Made by a program: the position numbers and the translations under genes. A stretch of 64,000 nt of DNA from Rhodospirillales bacterium (lineage in GTDB: Bacteria > Pseudomonadota > Alphaproteobacteria > SMXQ01). The notes beneath the pieces were generated by a model. That model saw nothing but the letters and a program-made list of their open reading frames with translations. It ran no database searches and was not told where the DNA came from. Location of the stretch: assembly GCA_018666775.1 (NCBI GenBank), contig JABIXC010000017.1:310001-374000 (forward strand), written 5' to 3'. Positions 1 to 8,749 of the stretch are shown here, one piece after another (the first letter of the stretch is position 1; every line of letters begins with the position of its first letter).

Positions 1-2
1 AT

Positions 3-845
3 GCAGAAAAGCGCGGTGCGTTGAAACCGGGCGGTGTTGTGGTCGAAGGCACGGCTGGTAATACCGGCATTGGGCTGACGCTGGTGGGCAATGCCCGTGG
101 GTATCGCTCCGTTATTGTCATTGCCGACACCCAAAGTCAGGAAAAAAAGGACATGTTGCGCCTTTGTGGGGCGCAATTAGTGGAAGTTCCAGCCGTTCCC
201 TATTCTGATCCCAACAATTACGTCAAAGTATCCCAGCGTTTGGCCGATGAATTGAATAATTCGGAAGAAAATGGCGCCGTTTGGGCCAACCAATTCGATA
301 ATGTTGCCAACCGTGAAGCCCATATTCAGGGCACAGGGCCTGAAATTTGGGAACAAACCGATGGCAAAGTCGATGGCTTTACCTGCGCCATTGGCACCGG
401 CGGCACGTTGGCAGGTGTTGCCATGGCTCTGAAGGAGCGCAATCCCAATATCCAGATTGCCGCTGCTGATCCGGGCGGTGCGGCCATGTATGAATGGTTC
501 AAAAACGGCGAATTGCTGTCCGAAGGCACCTCTATCACCGAAGGCATTGGCCAAGGACGCGTTACGGGCAATCTGGAAGGCGCACCCATCGATACGGCTT
601 ACCGGGTCACGGACGAAGAAGCGTTGCCCATTGTGTTTGATCTTTTAAAGCATGAAGGGCTTTGCCTGGGTGGCAGCACCGGGATCAATGTTGGCGGTGC
701 CATTCAAATGGCCAAGGAAATGGGCCCGGGCCATACAATCGTGACGGTGCTAGCAGATTTTGGGCAGCGCTACATGTCAAAATTGTTTAATCCAGCCTTC
801 CTGAAAGAACGTAATCTTCCCATTCCAGAATGGCTTGATAAGTAA
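3..845 (+). CDS. cysK: Cysteine synthase (O-acetylserine sulfhydrylase), 5' end outside window
   Basis: PLP enzyme making L-cysteine from O-acetylserine and sulfide in the cytoplasm. The frame is open from base 3, so the gene begins upstream and the PLP-binding lysine of the N-terminal region is not in the window. Visible signatures are the substrate loop EGTAGNTGIG, the PLP-phosphate glycine loop GTGGTLAG and the C-terminal GGSTGIN serine motif that contacts the PLP ring nitrogen. The body has the longer WANQFDN.AN segment common in cysteine synthases of this subtype. A cystathionine beta-lyase gene follows 56 bp downstream on the same strand, which fits a sulfur amino-acid pair. Cystathionine beta-synthase is a close relative and cannot be fully excluded. 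Confidence 0.9.
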   Translation, partial: AEKRGALKPGGVVVEGTAGNTGIGLTLVGNARGYRSVIVIADTQSQEKKDMLRLCGAQLVEVPAVPYSDPNNYVKVSQRLADELNNSEENGAVWANQFDNVANREAHIQGTGPEIWEQTDGKVDGFTCAIGTGGTLAGVAMALKERNPNIQIAAADPGGAAMYEWFKNGELLSEGTSITEGIGQGRVTGNLEGAPIDTAYRVTDEEALPIVFDLLKHEGLCLGGSTGINVGGAIQMAKEMGPGHTIVTVLADFGQRYMSKLFNPAFLKERNLPIPEWLDK

Positions 846-901
846 TAAAAACAATGTCTTGTATTGTGTATCTTATCAATTAAATGAGGCTGTAAGGACC
901 T

Positions 902-2131
902 GTGGCCCAAGACAAAAAAAAGCGACCCGTTGCAAAAAAGAAGCGTGCCTCAAAAAAAAGGGTGAACCCTGCAACTGCGGTAACGCAGGTCGGGCGCGAT
1001 TCAACCGCCAATTTTGGCGTTGTTAATCCGCCAGTTTATCACGCATCGACCGTGCTGTTTCCAACGCTGGCTGACCTGGAACGCATTTCCAAAGAACCCT
1101 TTGATCATGTCTATTACGGTCGCCATGGCACCCCAACCTCTTTTGCTTTCGAACAAGCCGTGGCTGAATTGGAAGGGGGGCACCGAAGCATCGCCACGAA
1201 TTCCGGATTAGCAGCCATTACGGGGGCTTTGATGGCATTCGTTCGCACCGGCGATCATGTTTTGGTGCCAGATTCCGCCTACAGCCCAACACGCAAATTT
1301 TGCGACACCATTTTAAAGGGGTTTGGGGTTGAGACCACCTATTACGACCCCCTGATTGGCACTAAAATCAAGGGTTTTATCCAGAAAAACACCAAAGTTG
1401 TCTTCACCGAAGCGCCCGGCTCCCTCACCTTTGAAGTGTCTGACATTCCGGCCATTGCAAAGGCCGCACACGCGGCAAAGGCCGTGGTGATGATGGATAA
1501 CAGTTGGGCCACGCCGATTTATTTTGCACCCTTTGATCATGGGGTGGATGTTTCCATTCAGGCTGGCACCAAATATCTTGTTGGCCATTCCGATGCCATG
1601 ATTGGGTCTGTGACCACCAATTCAGAAACACTATACAAACGCATCAAAGCATCCGTGACGATGACCAGTGGTGCGCCGTCACCCGATGATTGTTATTTGG
1701 CGTTGCGCGGCATCCGCACCCTTGCGGTTCGTCTTGATCGGCATCAGGAAACCGGCCTAAAGCTTGCCCATTGGCTTAAACGCCGACCAGAAGTCTCGCG
1801 CATACTCCATCCTGCCTTTACCGATTGCCCCGGGCATAAGCTCTGGCTGCGTGATTTTACGGGCGCATCGGGCCTTTTTTCCATCGTGTTGGCCAAACAT
1901 CACCGCAAAAAGGCGTTGGCTGCCATGCTGGATAATATGGCGCTGTTCAAAATGGGCTATAGCTGGGGCGGCTTTGAAAGCTTAATCCTGCCGGCAAACC
2001 CGGAAACCATTCGCACGGCGTCACCATGGCAGGCCGATGGCACCCTGCTCCGGCTTCATGCGGGTCTGGAAGATCCCGATGACCTGATTGAGGACCTGGA
2101 TTGCGGTTTTGCACGTCTGAACCGCGCCTAA
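902..2131 (+). CDS. metC: Cystathionine beta-lyase (Cys/Met metabolism PLP enzyme)
   Basis: A 409-residue fold-type I PLP enzyme that would cleave cystathionine to homocysteine, pyruvate and ammonia. It carries YYGRHGTPT (71-79), the PLP-phosphate region SGLAAITGAL (101-110), the aspartate in MMDNSWATP (199) and the Schiff-base lysine K224 in AGTKYLVGHS. The start is a GTG preceded by AAGGA at a good distance. The first 20 or so residues are strongly basic (KKKRP, KKKRASKKR) and precede the usual family start, which is unusual. Cystathionine gamma-synthase and gamma-lyase are related, but the sequence reads as the beta-lyase subgroup. It follows the cysteine synthase gene directly. Confidence 0.88.
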   Translation: MAQDKKKRPVAKKKRASKKRVNPATAVTQVGRDSTANFGVVNPPVYHASTVLFPTLADLERISKEPFDHVYYGRHGTPTSFAFEQAVAELEGGHRSIATNSGLAAITGALMAFVRTGDHVLVPDSAYSPTRKFCDTILKGFGVETTYYDPLIGTKIKGFIQKNTKVVFTEAPGSLTFEVSDIPAIAKAAHAAKAVVMMDNSWATPIYFAPFDHGVDVSIQAGTKYLVGHSDAMIGSVTTNSETLYKRIKASVTMTSGAPSPDDCYLALRGIRTLAVRLDRHQETGLKLAHWLKRRPEVSRILHPAFTDCPGHKLWLRDFTGASGLFSIVLAKHHRKKALAAMLDNMALFKMGYSWGGFESLILPANPETIRTASPWQADGTLLRLHAGLEDPDDLIEDLDCGFARLNRA

Positions 2132-2165
2132 GCCAGTTCAAGGCCTGATTGCATATATTGACAGA

Positions 2166-2194
2166 CCCCCTAAAGCACTGTTCTAACAAGGGGG
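2166..2194. repeat. Inverted repeat in the metC-hisI gap
   Basis: CCCCCT at 2166-2171 pairs with AGGGGG at 2189-2194 across a 17-base loop, just upstream of hisI. There is no following T-run, so it is not an obvious intrinsic terminator. It may be an mRNA leader hairpin or chance. Confidence 0.3.
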
Positions 2195-2215
2195 AACCCT
2201 TATAGGCATGATCAA

Positions 2216-2665
2216 ATGACGCCAGATAAAGAAACAGAAGTCCGGGATTTGTCGGGCGCAAAAGATGCAATCATCGAAGCCATAACTTTCGATGATCGTG
2301 GTCTGGTGCCAGCCATTGCCCAGCAATTCAATACCGGTGAGGTGTTGATGATGGCCTGGATGAACCGTGAAGCGGTTGAGGCCTCACTGGATACGGGGTT
2401 AGCCCATTACTGGTCCCGGTCTCGGGGCAAGCTCTGGCAAAAAGGTGAAAGCTCTGGTCAGGTGCAAAAAATGCACGATTTTCGGATTGATTGTGACGGC
2501 GACACGGTCTTGCTTGCGGTTGATCAATTAGGCGTTGCTTGTCACACCGGACGGCACAATTGTTTTTTCCGCGCCCCAAGAGACGGGATCATTTCAGACA
2601 TACACCCCGTTTCCAAAGACCCGGCCACTCTGTATGGCGCCAAAGACAGCAAACAGAATGACTAA
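2216..2665 (+). CDS. hisI: Phosphoribosyl-AMP cyclohydrolase
   Basis: Third step of histidine synthesis: hydrolysis of the adenine ring of phosphoribosyl-AMP to ProFAR. The 149-residue protein has the family core MMAWMNREA, HYWSRSRGKLWQKGE.S and the metal site: Cys93 with Asp92/94/96 in DCDGD, Cys109 in ACHTGRHNC and Cys116. These match the zinc cysteines and magnesium aspartates known in the family. There is no fused HisE (pyrophosphohydrolase) domain, so HisE must be encoded elsewhere. The stop overlaps the modA start by 8 bp, so this biosynthetic gene appears transcriptionally joined to the molybdate operon. Confidence 0.93.
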   Translation: MTPDKETEVRDLSGAKDAIIEAITFDDRGLVPAIAQQFNTGEVLMMAWMNREAVEASLDTGLAHYWSRSRGKLWQKGESSGQVQKMHDFRIDCDGDTVLLAVDQLGVACHTGRHNCFFRAPRDGIISDIHPVSKDPATLYGAKDSKQND

Positions 2666-3446
2666 AGCCATGGGGCGCCCCCGAGGTGTGGTTACCCTTG
2701 TGCTTTTTTCTGTCCTTTGCCTTTTCCCTAATGCTGCAAAGGCAGAGGACACAAAAAGCATCCGTGTGTTTGCGGCCGCTTCGACCATTTCGGCACTGAC
2801 CAGGGTGGCAGCAGTTTATTCAAAATCAAACGCCATAAAAATAGTGCCGATTTTTGCATCAAGCGGTGCCTTGGCCCGCCATATCGATTCTGGCATGCCC
2901 GGGCATATCTTTTTGTCTGCCAATCAACACTGGATGAATTGGCTGACCAAACGGGGACGCATCAACAGGCCAAGCCGACGGGTGTTTCTGGAAAACCATC
3001 TTGTGATCGCGGTTCTGCGTAAAAGCACGTTAAAACTATCTCTGGTGGGGGGTGATTTTATCCGGGCGCTCGGAATGGGCCGCCTTGCCATGGCCGATCC
3101 CGATCATGTGCCCCTTGGGACCTATGGTCGTGCGGCATTAAAAAAACTTGGTGTTTGGAATGGGGTTAAAGACAGGGTTTTGCGACTGAGCGATGCGGCA
3201 AGGACCCGGGTGATTGTCGAGCGCGGCGAAGCCGTAGCCGGCATTTTATATGCCAGTGACATCAAGGGAAACCCGAAGCTGCGCGCAGCAGTTCGGTTTG
3301 ATACGCATGATCATCCGCCCATTCATTACGAAATTGCATTGCTTCAAAGGGCTGCAAACAATGCGGCAGCTTTGCGCTTTTTAAAATGGCTTAAAGGTGC
3401 TGCGGCGAAGCAAATTTTCACCAACGCGGGTTTTCAGGTAAAATAA
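2658..3446 (+). CDS. modA: Molybdate ABC transporter, periplasmic substrate-binding protein
   Basis: A 262-residue exported binding protein for molybdate or tungstate. The ATG at 2658, overlapping the hisI stop, gives a clean Sec signal peptide: basic MTKAMGRPR, a hydrophobic stretch and an AKA cleavage site near residue 29. The mature start IRVFAAASTISAL and the FASSGALARHI and HIFLSAN segments are typical of ModA. The longer open frame beginning at 2535 lies inside hisI and lacks this signal, so it is rejected as the start. modB and modC follow at 4 and 2 bp, giving one complete transporter operon. Confidence 0.92.
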   Translation: MTKAMGRPRGVVTLVLFSVLCLFPNAAKAEDTKSIRVFAAASTISALTRVAAVYSKSNAIKIVPIFASSGALARHIDSGMPGHIFLSANQHWMNWLTKRGRINRPSRRVFLENHLVIAVLRKSTLKLSLVGGDFIRALGMGRLAMADPDHVPLGTYGRAALKKLGVWNGVKDRVLRLSDAARTRVIVERGEAVAGILYASDIKGNPKLRAAVRFDTHDHPPIHYEIALLQRAANNAAALRFLKWLKGAAAKQIFTNAGFQVK

Positions 3447-3450
3447 ATCC

Positions 3451-4149
3451 ATGGATATCTTTGCCCTGAGCGCGGCTGAACTGGAAGCCTTGAAATTAAG
3501 CCTGCGCGTAGCACTTTGGTGTGTTGCTTTCAGCCTGCCGGCGGGCATTCTTGTTGCATGGGTTTTGGCGCGGCTAGATTTTCCGGGGTGCGCGTTGCTG
3601 GATGGCATTGTTCATCTGCCGCTTGTTTTGCCGCCTGTGGTGGTTGGTTATGGGTTGCTTTTAGTGTTGGGCCAGCAAGGGCCCGTTGGTAGCTGGTTGT
3701 ATGACACGTTCGGAATTACGGTCGCCTTTACATGGAAAGGTGCCGTTGTGGCATCGGCGATCATGGGGTTTCCCTTAATGGTGCGCGCCATCCGGCTTTC
3801 GATTGAGGCCGTTGACCCCGGTCTTGAAGCGGCCGCACGCACCCTTGGTGCCGGTCCCTTCAATACGTTCATGACGATCACCCTGCCCCTTGCCTGGCCG
3901 GGTATTTTGACGGGCATGGTTTTGGCTTTTGCTCGAAGCCTTGGTGAATTTGGCGCAACCATTACCTTTGTTTCCAACATTCCGGGCGAAACCCGAACCT
4001 TGCCCTTGGCATTGTTTGGATTGACCCAGGTCCCCGGCAGCGAAGATGCTGCCCTTCGATTGGTGGTCATTTCCATCGTTTTGGCCTTTGCCGCCCTGAT
4101 CGCATCGGAAGTGACCGCACGGCGTATCCGAAAACGGATGGGGGGCTAG
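3451..4149 (+). CDS. modB: Molybdate ABC transporter permease
   Basis: A 232-residue inner-membrane permease with about five membrane helices that forms the ModB dimer channel. The coupling-helix (EAA) motif is EAAARTLGAGPFNTFMTITL (residues ~126-145) and the downstream ARSLGEFGATITF stretch is diagnostic for ModB and CysT-like permeases. It lies 4 bp after modA and 2 bp before modC. The gene ends in TAG, which is useful here because it shows that UAG is an ordinary stop in this genome. Confidence 0.93.
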   Translation: MDIFALSAAELEALKLSLRVALWCVAFSLPAGILVAWVLARLDFPGCALLDGIVHLPLVLPPVVVGYGLLLVLGQQGPVGSWLYDTFGITVAFTWKGAVVASAIMGFPLMVRAIRLSIEAVDPGLEAAARTLGAGPFNTFMTITLPLAWPGILTGMVLAFARSLGEFGATITFVSNIPGETRTLPLALFGLTQVPGSEDAALRLVVISIVLAFAALIASEVTARRIRKRMGG

Positions 4150-4151
4150 GG

Positions 4152-5264
4152 ATGTTGGAGGCCCATTTCAAAAAGACCCTGGGGGATTTCACCCTTGATG
4201 CGCGTTTGTTTGCCGGTGCGGGTCAGGTGACAGCTCTGTTTGGGCCTTCAGGGGCCGGGAAAAGCACGTTGGCATCCTGTCTTGCGGGATTAATTGATCC
4301 AGATGAGGGCCATTTCAAGTTTGATGGCACCGTGTTGTATGATTCCAAAAGCAACACCCGGGTGCCCCCTGAACAGCGGCGCATTGGCACGGTGTTTCAG
4401 GATTCGCGTCTGTTTCCGCATTTAAGCGTCGCAGGCAACCTGAATTACGGGCTTTCCCGCACCCCAAAAGAACAGCGCCACGTCAAACTGGATCAGGTTG
4501 TGGATATTCTGGATATCAAAGATTTGCTGAACCGGCCGGTCAAAGCGCTTTCGGGGGGTGAAAAACAACGCATTGCCTTTGGCCGGGCCGTGCTAACCAG
4601 CCCCAGATTGTTAATTCTCGATGAGCCATTGGCGTCTTTGGACAGTGCCCGAAAGGCAGAAATCCTGCCCTTCATTGAACGTCTGCGCGATGAACTCTCC
4701 ATTCCCATGATCTATGTCAGTCACAGCATTGATGAAATCCTGCGCCTTGCCGATGATGTGGTGGTGTTAAACCGGGGCTCCGTTGTGCGCGCCGGCCCTG
4801 CCGTGGAAACCCTGAACAGCGAAACCATCGTTCATGGGGATAGGGCAAACAATGGGATTGAGCCCGGATCGGTGATTGAAGCCCGGGTTGAGACCGCAGA
4901 CAGCTACGATGGGCTGACGATCCTCAATGTTGAGGGCAAAGATGGCAAGGTTTCAGGCGGACAGCTATATGTCCCCCAATTCCAATGCAGCCCCGATGAT
5001 CGCATCCGGCTTCGCATTCGGGCCAGAGACGTCGCCCTTGCCACATCAAAGCCAAAAGACCTCAGCATTTTGAATGTTTTGGCCGGTAAAATCATGGCCA
5101 TTTCCCCCCAAGGCGATGCCCACAGCGATATTATGATCGATATCGGCGCTGACCTTTGGGCCAGAATTACCCGGCGCTCAACGAGCGAGCTATCTTTGAC
5201 AGTGGGACAAGTGGTCTATGTTTTGATAAAATCCGTCGCAATTGACCGCAGCACCAGCGGCTAA
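4152..5264 (+). CDS. modC: Molybdate ABC transporter ATP-binding protein
   Basis: A 370-residue ATPase of the molybdate importer. It shows Walker A GPSGAGKST (~residues 32-40), Q-loop TVFQDSRLFPHL, ABC signature LSGGEKQR, Walker B LLILDEP and the H-loop YVSHS. The C-terminal ~80 residues form a TOBE/Mop-type oxyanion-sensing region (SILNVLAGKI and onward), the usual length and order for full ModC. No ModE regulator gene or clear ModE box was seen, and expression probably comes from upstream of hisI. Confidence 0.93.
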   Translation: MLEAHFKKTLGDFTLDARLFAGAGQVTALFGPSGAGKSTLASCLAGLIDPDEGHFKFDGTVLYDSKSNTRVPPEQRRIGTVFQDSRLFPHLSVAGNLNYGLSRTPKEQRHVKLDQVVDILDIKDLLNRPVKALSGGEKQRIAFGRAVLTSPRLLILDEPLASLDSARKAEILPFIERLRDELSIPMIYVSHSIDEILRLADDVVVLNRGSVVRAGPAVETLNSETIVHGDRANNGIEPGSVIEARVETADSYDGLTILNVEGKDGKVSGGQLYVPQFQCSPDDRIRLRIRARDVALATSKPKDLSILNVLAGKIMAISPQGDAHSDIMIDIGADLWARITRRSTSELSLTVGQVVYVLIKSVAIDRSTSG

Positions 5265-5287
5265 AAACAATAAAACAGGGAGCAAGC

Positions 5288-6217
5288 ATGGCCTTACTGA
5301 TCAAGCCCGGACGGGATGCGGCAGAAAACTGGATTAAAACCATAACAGCAGCAATCCCCGATCTGGATTGTCGCATTTGGCCTGATATCGGTGATCCAGA
5401 AGAGGTCAAATACGTTTTGGCCAATGAATTGCCCGATGATGCCTTTGCGCAATTTCCCAACCTGAAATTTGTTGCAGGCACGGCCGTTGGGGTTGAACGA
5501 ATTTTGAAAAACAAGTCCCTGCCCGCCGATATTCCTGTCATCCGTGCCGCCAACCCCGAACGCGCGGCAACCATGACCGGCTGGGCGTTGCATCATGTGC
5601 TTCGCCATCACCGTCATTTTGCCCAGTATGAAGAAAATCAGACCGCCAAAGTTTGGGAACATCTGAAATATCTGCCACCCGAAGATGTGCGCATTGGTGT
5701 TATGGGACTTGGTAATCTTGGCGGCACCGTGGCCCGGACATTGGTTGACCTTCGCTATGATGTGGCTGGGTGGGCACGATCCAAAAAGGATATTCCGGGT
5801 ATTGAAAGCTTTGCCGGACCGGAAGCATTTGAAGATTTTCTCAAACGTTCAGACATTGTCATTTCTATTCTGCCCAATACCAAAGGCACGTTTAAGCTTT
5901 TGAACCGGGAACGATTGGCGCTTTTGCCAAAGGGGGCTTACGTCATCAATGCCGGGCGCGGCACATTGCTGGATGAAACTGCATTGATGGAGGCCATTGA
6001 TTCAGGCGCGCTTTCTGGCGCTGCATTGGATGTTTTGGAAGTGGAACCCCCTGCTGATGATCACCCGTTTTGGGATCATCCAAAGATCACATTGACCCCC
6101 CATTATGCCTGTGCCGGGCGCGCGGTCTATGGGGCCCAGGTGATCATTGATGCCATCAAGGATATGCGCGCGGGCAAGCCATTGGCCCGGGTTGTCGATA
6201 AGTCTGAGGGCTATTAA
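5288..6217 (+). CDS. ghrA: Glyoxylate/hydroxypyruvate reductase A-like 2-hydroxyacid dehydrogenase
   Basis: A 309-residue D-isomer-specific 2-hydroxyacid dehydrogenase, most like GhrA, reducing glyoxylate or hydroxypyruvate with NAD(P)H. The dinucleotide-binding turn is GLGNLGG (140-146), and the catalytic triad is visible as R224 (NAGRGTLLDE), E253 (EVEPP) and H272 (TPHYA). AGGGAG sits 6 bp before the ATG. It is 23 bp after modC and may be cotranscribed, although no functional link is evident. Its 3' end overlaps the convergent glycosyltransferase gene by 4 bp. Confidence 0.85.
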   Translation: MALLIKPGRDAAENWIKTITAAIPDLDCRIWPDIGDPEEVKYVLANELPDDAFAQFPNLKFVAGTAVGVERILKNKSLPADIPVIRAANPERAATMTGWALHHVLRHHRHFAQYEENQTAKVWEHLKYLPPEDVRIGVMGLGNLGGTVARTLVDLRYDVAGWARSKKDIPGIESFAGPEAFEDFLKRSDIVISILPNTKGTFKLLNRERLALLPKGAYVINAGRGTLLDETALMEAIDSGALSGAALDVLEVEPPADDHPFWDHPKITLTPHYACAGRAVYGAQVIIDAIKDMRAGKPLARVVDKSEGY

Positions 6218-7254
6218 CCGGTTGAAAAATGCGTGCCGCCGGACAGCAAATGTTCCAGAGCATCGAGCACGGTGGGCACGGCAATCAAGGCTGGATCAAC
6301 GCCTCCGAAATCTTTTGAATCGATAATCGCCAACCGGTCCACTGTGGGCGCATATTTGGCTGGGTTGTGCTTTGAAAACAAAGACACCAGCGGAACACCG
6401 CCCGCAGCCAGCATATGACCGGTCCCTGAATCATTGGAAACAGCAGCCTTTAGACGTTTAGCAAGGGCGATGGCCAACAGTGGCCCTCCCAGCGCATCAT
6501 TTTGGATTTCAGACTCCGGAAACAGCGCGTCAGGGACGCGGGCCTTGATTTGTTCGATCCATGTTTCTTCATCGGGGCCAAGAAAGAAAACCGCCACCCG
6601 CCCCTTTTCAACCTGATCACAGGCCACGGTCATAAAACGATCCAGTGGCCAAATTTTTGCCTTGTCCCCAGCGCCCGGTGCAAATCCCACATAATCTGGC
6701 CCTGCTGGCAACAAGTTAGCAGCCAATGCATCACGGGCTGCATCTGCCCCTAATTCCGGCAGGGCTGCGGTGTCTTTTGTTTCGGGGGTAACCCGGTCCA
6801 GAAGGCCGATCAGGCCTTTAACAAAGTTTACGGCGCGCGATGTAGAAGAAACCGGTGCCATATCTGAAAACCGGTCATTGGATGTGCCAGAGATAAACAC
6901 CCCATGGCGGATACGTTTCAAAATCAAGGTTCTGATCATTGCGCGTTGGGTATCGATGATCAGGTCAAAGCTTTCACCTGATAGCGGTCTGGTGGGAATC
7001 AGGAATTGTAAAACCCCCGTACCAATGCGGGCATTCTCAATCACCCGATCAATCAGGCCGGTCACCAGTGGTGCCAAAGCACCCGCGTAAGAACATGGGC
7101 CGATGCCCGCACACCATGTGATATGGGCATCCGGAAACCGGCAGCGCAATTCGCGGACAAAGGGCAGCTTGACCAATCCATCGCCCACAGTATCCATGCC
7201 GGTATAGATCAAGATGGTCTTGAAAGATGATTTATCGATTGTGGGAACACTCAT
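6214..7254 (-). CDS. Glycosyltransferase family 9 (heptosyltransferase-like)
   Basis: A 346-residue GT-B glycosyltransferase of the ADP-heptose:LPS heptosyltransferase family. Recognisable elements are the N-terminal ILIYTGMDTVGDGLVKLPF (the loop near the acceptor and catalytic Asp), GFAPGAGDKAKIWPLDRF at the start of the donor domain, and SNDSGTGHMLAAGGVPLVSLF, the donor-nucleotide motif. The ATG at 7254 is preferred. A TTG at 7287 would add 11 residues, and neither has a strong ribosome-binding site. It may act in LPS or other surface glycan synthesis. No other LPS genes flank it, so the sugar and acceptor are unknown. Confidence 0.78.
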   Translation of the reverse strand: MSVPTIDKSSFKTILIYTGMDTVGDGLVKLPFVRELRCRFPDAHITWCAGIGPCSYAGALAPLVTGLIDRVIENARIGTGVLQFLIPTRPLSGESFDLIIDTQRAMIRTLILKRIRHGVFISGTSNDRFSDMAPVSSTSRAVNFVKGLIGLLDRVTPETKDTAALPELGADAARDALAANLLPAGPDYVGFAPGAGDKAKIWPLDRFMTVACDQVEKGRVAVFFLGPDEETWIEQIKARVPDALFPESEIQNDALGGPLLAIALAKRLKAAVSNDSGTGHMLAAGGVPLVSLFSKHNPAKYAPTVDRLAIIDSKDFGGVDPALIAVPTVLDALEHLLSGGTHFSTG

Positions 7255-7331
7255 GGGATGGATTGTAGCGTTGAGCAAGCAACCCAATCAAGCATCCCAT
7301 CCTTCTGTATTCAAAGCGGCTATCGCCCGGC

Positions 7332-8648
7332 TTAGCCCGTGAGTGCGTGGGGGGGGTGAACCATGCCAATTGGCAGCACAGCACTGGTGAACACAGCACC
7401 GTTCCAGGTGGTTGAATCTGTTCTGGCGTCGGTCAGGATGGCGCTGGTCAGGTTTGCTTTGGTAAAATTGGCGTCATTAAGGTTGGCACCGGTAAGATCA
7501 ACCCCTGTCAAATCGGCCCCGGTGAGTTCCACGGATGACAGATTGGCGGGCCAAACACGGCCAGAGTATTTGCCATCATCGCCAATTAACTGGACAGGGA
7601 TGATGTTGGCACCAACCAACAACGTTTCCGACATGATTGCGCCGCGCAAATTAATGCCATCCAGAACGGCACCTGAAAAATCACAATCGCGAAGATCAGC
7701 CCCGGAAAGATCAGCCATGATTAAATGTGCCCCCCGAAGGTCTGCACCTTGCAGATTAACCCCGCGCAGGTTTGCACCATCAAGCAGTGCTGATTTCAAA
7801 TCATAATAAGACATATCGGCATTTTGTAGTTCGCACCGTTTTCCCGCACGGCCATCACTGTCCATCCAGATACGGTGATCATGAAGCGAGAGGTTTATCG
7901 CTTCATCTTGATTTCCGGTAGATTCTTCTTCTTCGGATGCATCGGTTATTTCTTGTCCCTTATCAATCCTGGCATTGGCCAAATTGGCCCCGGTTAAATC
8001 AACCGTGCTCAGATCATGACCTTCAAGGTTGCAACCAGACATATCGGCATTTCGAAAACTGGCACCCCTTATATCGGCCCGATCAAAGTCAGAATTATTA
8101 AGGTTGGCATTATTAAACATACTATTGCCCATGCGGGCGTTACTGAAATTACAATGATCCAGCAACGCGCCCTCACAATTTGCATCCATCAGGTTTGCGT
8201 CCGTGAAGTCTGCGCCAGTTGCCATGGCATCACACAGGGTGACCTTTTGTAAATCTGCCCCGATGAGATTTGCATTTTGGGATTTTGCCTTGTCCCCATC
8301 GGCATTCATCAGACTGCCCCGGCGGATATCAGCTTCGCGTAAATTCGCACCTTGCAAATTGGCACCCTTGAAATCAGCCCCCCTGAAATCAGCACGAATA
8401 CATTTGCTGTTGGTCATGTCTGCGCTACGAAAAGAAGCACTGAACGCATCGGCATTGCTGAGATCGGAATTGGAAATGTCACACCCATCCATCAAGGCAC
8501 CAACCAGTTTGGCAGACCCCATGTTGGACGTGTTGAAATCAAGGCCTTCTAGGGTTGCCATTGTAAGGTCTGCGCGCCTGGAACCCGTAATCCCTTTCAA
8601 CCATTTTCTATGGGATTTAAGAATGGTCACGAGTTCCTGCGGTGTCAT
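7332..8648 (-). CDS. Pentapeptide-repeat protein (copy 1)
   Basis: A 438-residue protein made almost entirely of A(D/N)LXX-type pentapeptide repeats, expected to fold as a right-handed quadrilateral beta-helix. It has two parallel halves. Each half opens with a cap motif of the form L..H..W...G..G.R..L: SHRKWLKGITGSRRADL near the N terminus and HDHRIWMDSDGRAGKRCEL near residue 265. A charged low-complexity linker (DASEEEESTGNQDE) separates them. There is no signal peptide or membrane segment. AGGGA precedes the ATG. The neighbouring gene at 8750..10069 is a close paralogue with the same architecture. Function is unknown; some family members mimic DNA and bind gyrase, but nothing here shows that. 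Confidence 0.85.
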   Translation of the reverse strand: MTPQELVTILKSHRKWLKGITGSRRADLTMATLEGLDFNTSNMGSAKLVGALMDGCDISNSDLSNADAFSASFRSADMTNSKCIRADFRGADFKGANLQGANLREADIRRGSLMNADGDKAKSQNANLIGADLQKVTLCDAMATGADFTDANLMDANCEGALLDHCNFSNARMGNSMFNNANLNNSDFDRADIRGASFRNADMSGCNLEGHDLSTVDLTGANLANARIDKGQEITDASEEEESTGNQDEAINLSLHDHRIWMDSDGRAGKRCELQNADMSYYDLKSALLDGANLRGVNLQGADLRGAHLIMADLSGADLRDCDFSGAVLDGINLRGAIMSETLLVGANIIPVQLIGDDGKYSGRVWPANLSSVELTGADLTGVDLTGANLNDANFTKANLTSAILTDARTDSTTWNGAVFTSAVLPIGMVHPPHALTG

Positions 8649-8749
8649 GTGTATTCCCTGAATTATTATCGTTGAATATTATGGTATGATTTTAAGGATG
8701 CTTCAGTGGTTTGACAGCGTCATCAAATCAAACTTGAATAAAATGTCCT

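Noticed and set aside
2166-2194. Intrinsic terminator after metC
   Set aside because: The loop is long (17 bases), the stem only 6 bp, and no T-run follows.
2535-2657. Longer modA starting at 2535
   Set aside because: The extension lies within hisI and would bury the signal peptide.
7363-8661. Long open frames on the + strand opposite the pentapeptide-repeat gene
   Set aside because: They are antisense shadows of the repeat (periodic SAP/RFAP-like sequence mirroring A(D/N)LXX codons) and have no ribosome-binding site or family resemblance.
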